Assembly: GCA_033558025.1 (NCBI GenBank)
Contig: JAUCEF010000023.1
Coordinates: forward strand, 1-20,461
From: Phytophthora sp. 'mugwort'
Taxonomy: Eukaryota > Oomycota > Peronosporomycetes > Peronosporales > Peronosporaceae
Direction: 5' to 3'
DNA: 20,461 nucleotides
The position numbers and the translations under genes are program-made. The notes under the pieces were generated by a model. The model saw only the letters and a program-made list of their open reading frames with translations. It was not told where the DNA came from and searched no databases. This document shows, in pieces, positions 16,826 to 20,461 of this stretch; position 1 is the first letter of the stretch, and each line of letters begins with the position of its first letter.

Positions 16826-18404
16826 TTTAAATTGTATTCATTGTACACGTTGTGTACGTTTTGCTAATGAAATTTGTGGAATTGACGGTTTAGGTACAAC
16901 AGGTCGTGGTAATAAAACTGAAATTAATTTTTATTCTTCAAATATTTTTAAATCCGAATTTTCTGGTAATTTAGTAGATTTATGTCCTGTTGGTGCATTA
17001 ACTTCTAAACCCTATACTTTTAAAGCACGTTCTTGGGAATTAAAAAAAAAAGAGGGTATTGCTATTTTAGATAGTATTGGTTCAAATATTAAAATTGATA
17101 TTTTTAATAATGAAATTATACGTATTTTACCTAAAACTAATTTTAATATTAATAAAGAATGGATATCAGATAAAACAAGATATTTTTTTGATAGTTTAAA
17201 ATATCAACGATTAAAATATCCATTATTAAAAGATAATCAAAACAATTTTCATAGGATTTCTTGGTTAGATGCTCTAAATATTATTAATAAAAAATTGATA
17301 ATTACAGATAGTTTTAATGCTAAAAGTATTATTGGTGATTTAACTGATTTAGAATCTCTTTTTTTATTAAAAAAAAATTTAAATAAATTAGGAATTTCAA
17401 ATGTAAATTATGAACAATTTTTAAAAAATCGACAAATTAAGATAAATTCTGATTTAGCTTCAAATTTTTTATTTAATAATACTTTAAAATCTATTGAAGA
17501 ATCTGATGTTTGTTTAATAATTGGTAGTGATATTCGTCAAGAAGGTTCTATTTTAAATATTCATTTAATTAATCGTTTAAAAAAAGGAAATTTTAAAATA
17601 GCATATATCGGTAATAAAATTAATTTTACTTATCCAGTAAAACATTTAGGATTAACTTTTAAAACTTTAATAAATATTATTTTAGGAAAACATGTATTTT
17701 GTAAACAATTAAAAAAAGCAAAAAAACCTTTAATTATTATAGGTAGTAATATTTTAAATCAAAAAAATGGTTTTTTTTTATTATCAAAATTAAAAAATTT
17801 ATCATTTATTAACCATAATATTAATTTCTTTAATTTTCAAACTTCTTTAATTAATTTTTTTGAAATTACTTTTCCAAAATCATTAAATATGTTAAATAAT
17901 TCAAAATTATATTATTTATTTAATACAAATTTACAAAATAAATTAAAAATAACTAAAAATAGTTTTGTTATTTATCAAGGACATCATTTTACTAAAGATG
18001 CTCAAAATTCAAATCTAATTTTACCTGGATTAACTTTTTTAGAAAAAAATGGAATGTATATTAATTTAGAAGGTTTTATTCAAAAAAATGAACAAATTTT
18101 AAATGTAAATATAGAACAACGTAAAGATTCTATAATTTATAGAAATCTTTATAAATTTTTATTAAATAAAAATCAATCTAAATCAGAAGCTTTTTTAAAA
18201 ATTAAAGATATTTTACCTTATTTATTAAAAAAAAAAATAAAAATTATTTATAATTTTAGTTTTAATAAAAAATTTTTAAAAATTAATATTAATTTTTTAG
18301 ATTCATTAATTAAAAATAATTATTATACAAATATATTAGAACAATATTCAAAAATATTGATTAATTCTAATAAAATTTTCAAAAATCAATCAAAATTATT
18401 ATGA
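16812..18404 (+). CDS. nad11: NADH dehydrogenase subunit 11, lacking its 5' part
   Basis: About 530 residues of the NuoG / NDUFS1 subunit. The frame is open from 16812 (stop at 16809) and family similarity begins at [14 protein letters not shown]. Numbering from 16812, the cysteines at 8, 11, 14 and 58 match the four ligands of cluster N4, including the 44-residue last gap and [11 protein letters not shown]. Then come [38 protein letters not shown] and the molybdopterin-type C-terminal domain to the family's normal end. Missing are the 2Fe-2S ferredoxin domain (N1b), His-Cys3 (N5) and about 170 residues in all. There is no in-frame ATG; candidates are ATA at 16812 or 16818 and ATT at 16836. 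The N-terminus may be encoded elsewhere (split or nuclear), or the gene is a remnant. TGA stop overlaps nad1. Confidence 0.87.
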   Translation: MKINNLNCIHCTRCVRFANEICGIDGLGTTGRGNKTEINFYSSNIFKSEFSGNLVDLCPVGALTSKPYTFKARSWELKKKEGIAILDSIGSNIKIDIFNNEIIRILPKTNFNINKEWISDKTRYFFDSLKYQRLKYPLLKDNQNNFHRISWLDALNIINKKLIITDSFNAKSIIGDLTDLESLFLLKKNLNKLGISNVNYEQFLKNRQIKINSDLASNFLFNNTLKSIEESDVCLIIGSDIRQEGSILNIHLINRLKKGNFKIAYIGNKINFTYPVKHLGLTFKTLINIILGKHVFCKQLKKAKKPLIIIGSNILNQKNGFFLLSKLKNLSFINHNINFFNFQTSLINFFEITFPKSLNMLNNSKLYYLFNTNLQNKLKITKNSFVIYQGHHFTKDAQNSNLILPGLTFLEKNGMYINLEGFIQKNEQILNVNIEQRKDSIIYRNLYKFLLNKNQSKSEAFLKIKDILPYLLKKKIKIIYNFSFNKKFLKININFLDSLIKNNYYTNILEQYSKILINSNKIFKNQSKLL

Positions 18405-19381
18405 TATACACAATTTTAAAATTTTTAATTTTCATATTACCTTTATTAATTGCTGTGGCTTATTTTACTTTAGTTGAACGTAAAATATTAGCTTCTATTC
18501 AAAGAAGAAGAGGACCTAATGTTGTAGGTACTTTTGGATTATTACAACCATTAGCTGATGGTCTTAAATTATTCGTAAAAGAAACAATTTTACCAAGTAA
18601 TGCTGATGTAATTTTATTTATATTTGCACCTATTTTAGCTTTTTTTTTAAGTCTATTAAGTTGGACAATAATACCTTTAGGTTTTGGTATGTTTTTTACT
18701 GAATTAAATATTGGTATTTTATATTTAATAGCAATTTCATCTTTAGGTGTATACGGTGTTATTATAGGTGGTTGGTCAAGTAATTCTAAATATTCGTTTT
18801 TAGGGGCTTTAAGATCAACAGCACAAATGATTTCATATGAATTAACTATTGGGTTTTCAATTCTTTCAGTAATTGTTTGTGCAAAATCTTTAAATTTAAT
18901 TTCTATTATTTGGGCACAAAAAACGGTATGGTATTGTTTTCCTCTTTTTCCTATTTTTATAATTTTTTTTATATCTTGTTTAGCAGAAACAAATCGACAT
19001 CCCTTTGATTTACCTGAAGCTGAAGCTGAATTAGTTTCAGGTTATAATGTAGAATATTCTGCAATGGGTTTTGCATTATTTTTTTTAGGTGAATATGCTA
19101 ATATGTTATTAATGAGTAGTTTAACTACGATTTTATTTTTAGGTGGTTGGTTAGCACCTTTCCCTTTTAGTATAAATTGTATTAATTTTTTACCCGGATC
19201 TTTTTGGTTTAGTATTAAAATTTGTTTTTTTGTTGTTTTATTTGTAGTTGCTCGAGCTATTTTACCTCGATATCGTTATGACCAATTAATGCGTTTAGGT
19301 TGGAAAGTATTTCTACCTTTTTCATTATCCTGGTTTTTATATACTGCAAGTATTTTAATAAGTTTTAATTGGTTAATTTAA
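18401..19381 (+). CDS. nad1: NADH dehydrogenase subunit 1
   Basis: 326 residues, the usual length, with about eight membrane helices. Landmarks are [17 protein letters not shown] (24-40), [16 protein letters not shown] (46-61) and the quinone-channel loop [20 protein letters not shown] followed by [18 protein letters not shown]. The C-terminal part holds [19 protein letters not shown], also conserved. The ATG lies in ATGA shared with the nad11 stop. All conserved tryptophans are TGG codons, in line with TGA being a stop in this genome. Confidence 0.98.
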   Translation: MIYTILKFLIFILPLLIAVAYFTLVERKILASIQRRRGPNVVGTFGLLQPLADGLKLFVKETILPSNADVILFIFAPILAFFLSLLSWTIIPLGFGMFFTELNIGILYLIAISSLGVYGVIIGGWSSNSKYSFLGALRSTAQMISYELTIGFSILSVIVCAKSLNLISIIWAQKTVWYCFPLFPIFIIFFISCLAETNRHPFDLPEAEAELVSGYNVEYSAMGFALFFLGEYANMLLMSSLTTILFLGGWLAPFPFSINCINFLPGSFWFSIKICFFVVLFVVARAILPRYRYDQLMRLGWKVFLPFSLSWFLYTASILISFNWLI

Positions 19382-19383
19382 TT

Positions 19384-19686
19384 ATGAATATTTTAAATCA
19401 TTTTATTTTTACTTTTTTTTTATTCTGTCTTGGATTATTTGGTATAATTTTAAATAGACAGAATATTATTATTATTTTAATGTCTATTGAATTATTATTA
19501 TTATCAATTAATTTAAATTTTATTTATTTTGCAGTTTTAATTGATGATATAATAGGACAAGTTTTTTCTTTATTAATTTTAACAGTAGCTGCAGCAGAAT
19601 CAGCTATTGGATTAGCTATTATGATTATTTTCTTTAAATTATATGGAGATATTTCAATTTATAAAATAAATTTATTATCATTATAA
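19384..19686 (+). CDS. nad4L: NADH dehydrogenase subunit 4L
   Basis: 100 residues (NuoK family), three helices, with membrane glutamates E36 ([14 protein letters not shown]) and E72 (AAAESAIG). The start is the ATG at 19384, two bases after nad1; a TTG at 19369 lies inside nad1 and is rejected. The last seven codons and TAA (19684-19686) are part of the 36-bp core at 19663-19698. The coding end is thus the start of the inverted turn, and the last residues (YKINLLSL) are poorly conserved, as could be expected if telomere structure rather than protein function shapes them. Confidence 0.95.
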   Translation: MNILNHFIFTFFLFCLGLFGIILNRQNIIIILMSIELLLLSINLNFIYFAVLIDDIIGQVFSLLILTVAAAESAIGLAIMIIFFKLYGDISIYKINLLSL

Positions 19687-19863
19687 TAAATTTATTTTAT
19701 AAATTGAAATATCTCCATATAATTTAAAGAAAATAAATTTATTATCATTATAATAAATTTATTTTATAAATTGAAATATCTCCATATAATTTAAAGAAAA
19801 TAAATTTATTATAATGATAATAAATTTATTTTATAAATTGAAATATCTCCATATAATTTAAAG
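19663..19863. repeat. 67-bp inverted-turn array at the nad4L end (right, three cores)
   Basis: Cores at 19663-19698, 19730-19765 and 19797-19832, with 31-bp linkers after each. Centres read CATT, CATT and AATG. The first belongs to nad4L on the + strand, the last to nad4L on the - strand, and only one core is extra, against three at the left. The middle core is the reverse complement of the middle cores at the left although the linkers run the same way, so the core has inverted independently. Confidence 0.87.
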
Positions 19864-20111
19864 AAAATAATCATAATAGCTAATCCAATAGCTGATTCTG
19901 CTGCAGCTACTGTTAAAATTAATAAAGAAAAAACTTGTCCTATTATATCATCAATTAAAACTGCAAAATAAATAAAATTTAAATTAATTGATAATAATAA
20001 TAATTCAATAGACATTAAAATAATAATAATATTCTGTCTATTTAAAATTATACCAAATAATCCAAGACAGAATAAAAAAAAAGTAAAAATAAAATGATTT
20101 AAAATATTCAT
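19809..20111 (-). CDS. nad4L: NADH dehydrogenase subunit 4L (fourth copy)
   Basis: Intact 100-residue frame identical to the other intact copies, on the - strand after the right inverted turn. In a circular reading it is the same locus as 1550-1852. The ATG at 20111 is chosen. Confidence 0.92.
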   Translation of the reverse strand: MNILNHFIFTFFLFCLGLFGIILNRQNIIIILMSIELLLLSINLNFIYFAVLIDDIIGQVFSLLILTVAAAESAIGLAIMIIFFKLYGDISIYKINLLSL

Positions 20112-20113
20112 AA

Positions 20114-20461
20114 TTAAATTAACCAATTAAAACTTATTAAAATACTTGCAGTATATAAAAACCAGGATAATGAAAAAGGTAGAAATACTTTCCAACCTAA
20201 ACGCATTAATTGGTCATAACGATATCGAGGTAAAATAGCTCGAGCAACTACAAATAAAACAACAAAAAAACAAATTTTAATACTAAACCAAAAAGATCCG
20301 GGTAAAAAATTAATACAATTTATACTAAAAGGGAAAGGTGCTAACCAACCACCTAAAAATAAAATCGTAGTTAAACTACTCATTAATAACATATTAGCAT
20401 ATTCACCTAAAAAAAATAATGCAAAACCCATTGCAGAATATTCTACATTATAACCTGAAAC
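20114..20461 (-). CDS. nad1: NADH dehydrogenase subunit 1, C-terminal part (window edge)
   Basis: The C-terminal part of nad1 (115 residues), from within [20 protein letters not shown] to the stop at 20114; the rest is beyond the window. Identical to the intact copies. In a circular reading it is the same locus as 1855-2202. Confidence 0.92.
   Translation of the reverse strand, partial: VSGYNVEYSAMGFALFFLGEYANMLLMSSLTTILFLGGWLAPFPFSINCINFLPGSFWFSIKICFFVVLFVVARAILPRYRYDQLMRLGWKVFLPFSLSWFLYTASILISFNWLI

Larger units (their letters stand above)
18393..20461. repeat. Right terminal redundancy, equivalent to 1-2202
   Basis: Same content and orientation as the window start, with two fewer 67-bp units and intact nad1 and nad4L frames where the left copy has indels. 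This is the overlap expected when a contig runs around a circular map of about 18.3 kb. Confidence 0.85.

Overview
This window is mitochondrial DNA from a protist, very AT-rich, intron-free and tightly packed. It encodes respiratory-chain subunits (nad1, nad3, nad4L, nad9, nad11, cob, cox3), ATP synthase subunits (atp6, atp9), ribosomal proteins (rps7, rps10, rps12) and six tRNAs (Phe, Arg, Gln, Ile, Val, Asp). Mitochondrial rps10, nad9 and nad11, the linkages rps12-rps7, cob-nad9 and nad11-nad1, and a genetic code in which TGA is a stop point to a stramenopile, possibly of oomycete or hyphochytrid type. The lineage is an inference. rns, rnl, cox1, cox2, nad2, nad4, nad5, nad6, atp1 and atp8 are not seen here.

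Layout: the window is dominated by one giant palindrome, 1538-19698, centred on base 10618 (mirror positions add to 21236). Each arm is about 9.1 kb. Reading outward from the centre, all genes of an arm lie on one strand: trnF, rps10, trnR, trnQ, trnI, trnV, rps12, rps7, cox3, atp6, trnD, nad3, atp9, nad9, cob, nad11 (lacking its 5' part), nad1, nad4L. At the trnF end the arms meet in a 59-bp almost perfect palindrome with no single-copy DNA between them. At the nad4L end the sequence turns back again through a short array of 67-bp repeats, each holding a 36-bp imperfect palindrome. It does this at both ends of the window: 1-1293 is another nad1-nad4L on the + strand, and 19809-20461 another nad4L-nad1 on the - strand.

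Positions 18393-20461 therefore repeat positions 1 to about 2202, apart from 67-bp repeat number (two fewer extra units on the right) and three small differences in the leftmost copy. The simplest reading is a circular map of about 18.3 kb made of two inverted 9.1-kb copies. It could be an inverted-dimer circle, or a 9.1-kb linear mitochondrial minichromosome with covalently closed hairpin ends that is read around both hairpins. A fold-back sequencing or assembly artefact must also be excluded.

The genes cover parts of complexes I, III, IV and V plus small-subunit ribosomal proteins and tRNAs. The one clear defect inside the repeat is nad11, which starts abruptly at the end of cob and lacks the parts that would bind clusters N1b and N5. 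Gene products and both arms were read by eye. Arm identity is judged from identical translations and spot checks of bases, not from a full alignment.
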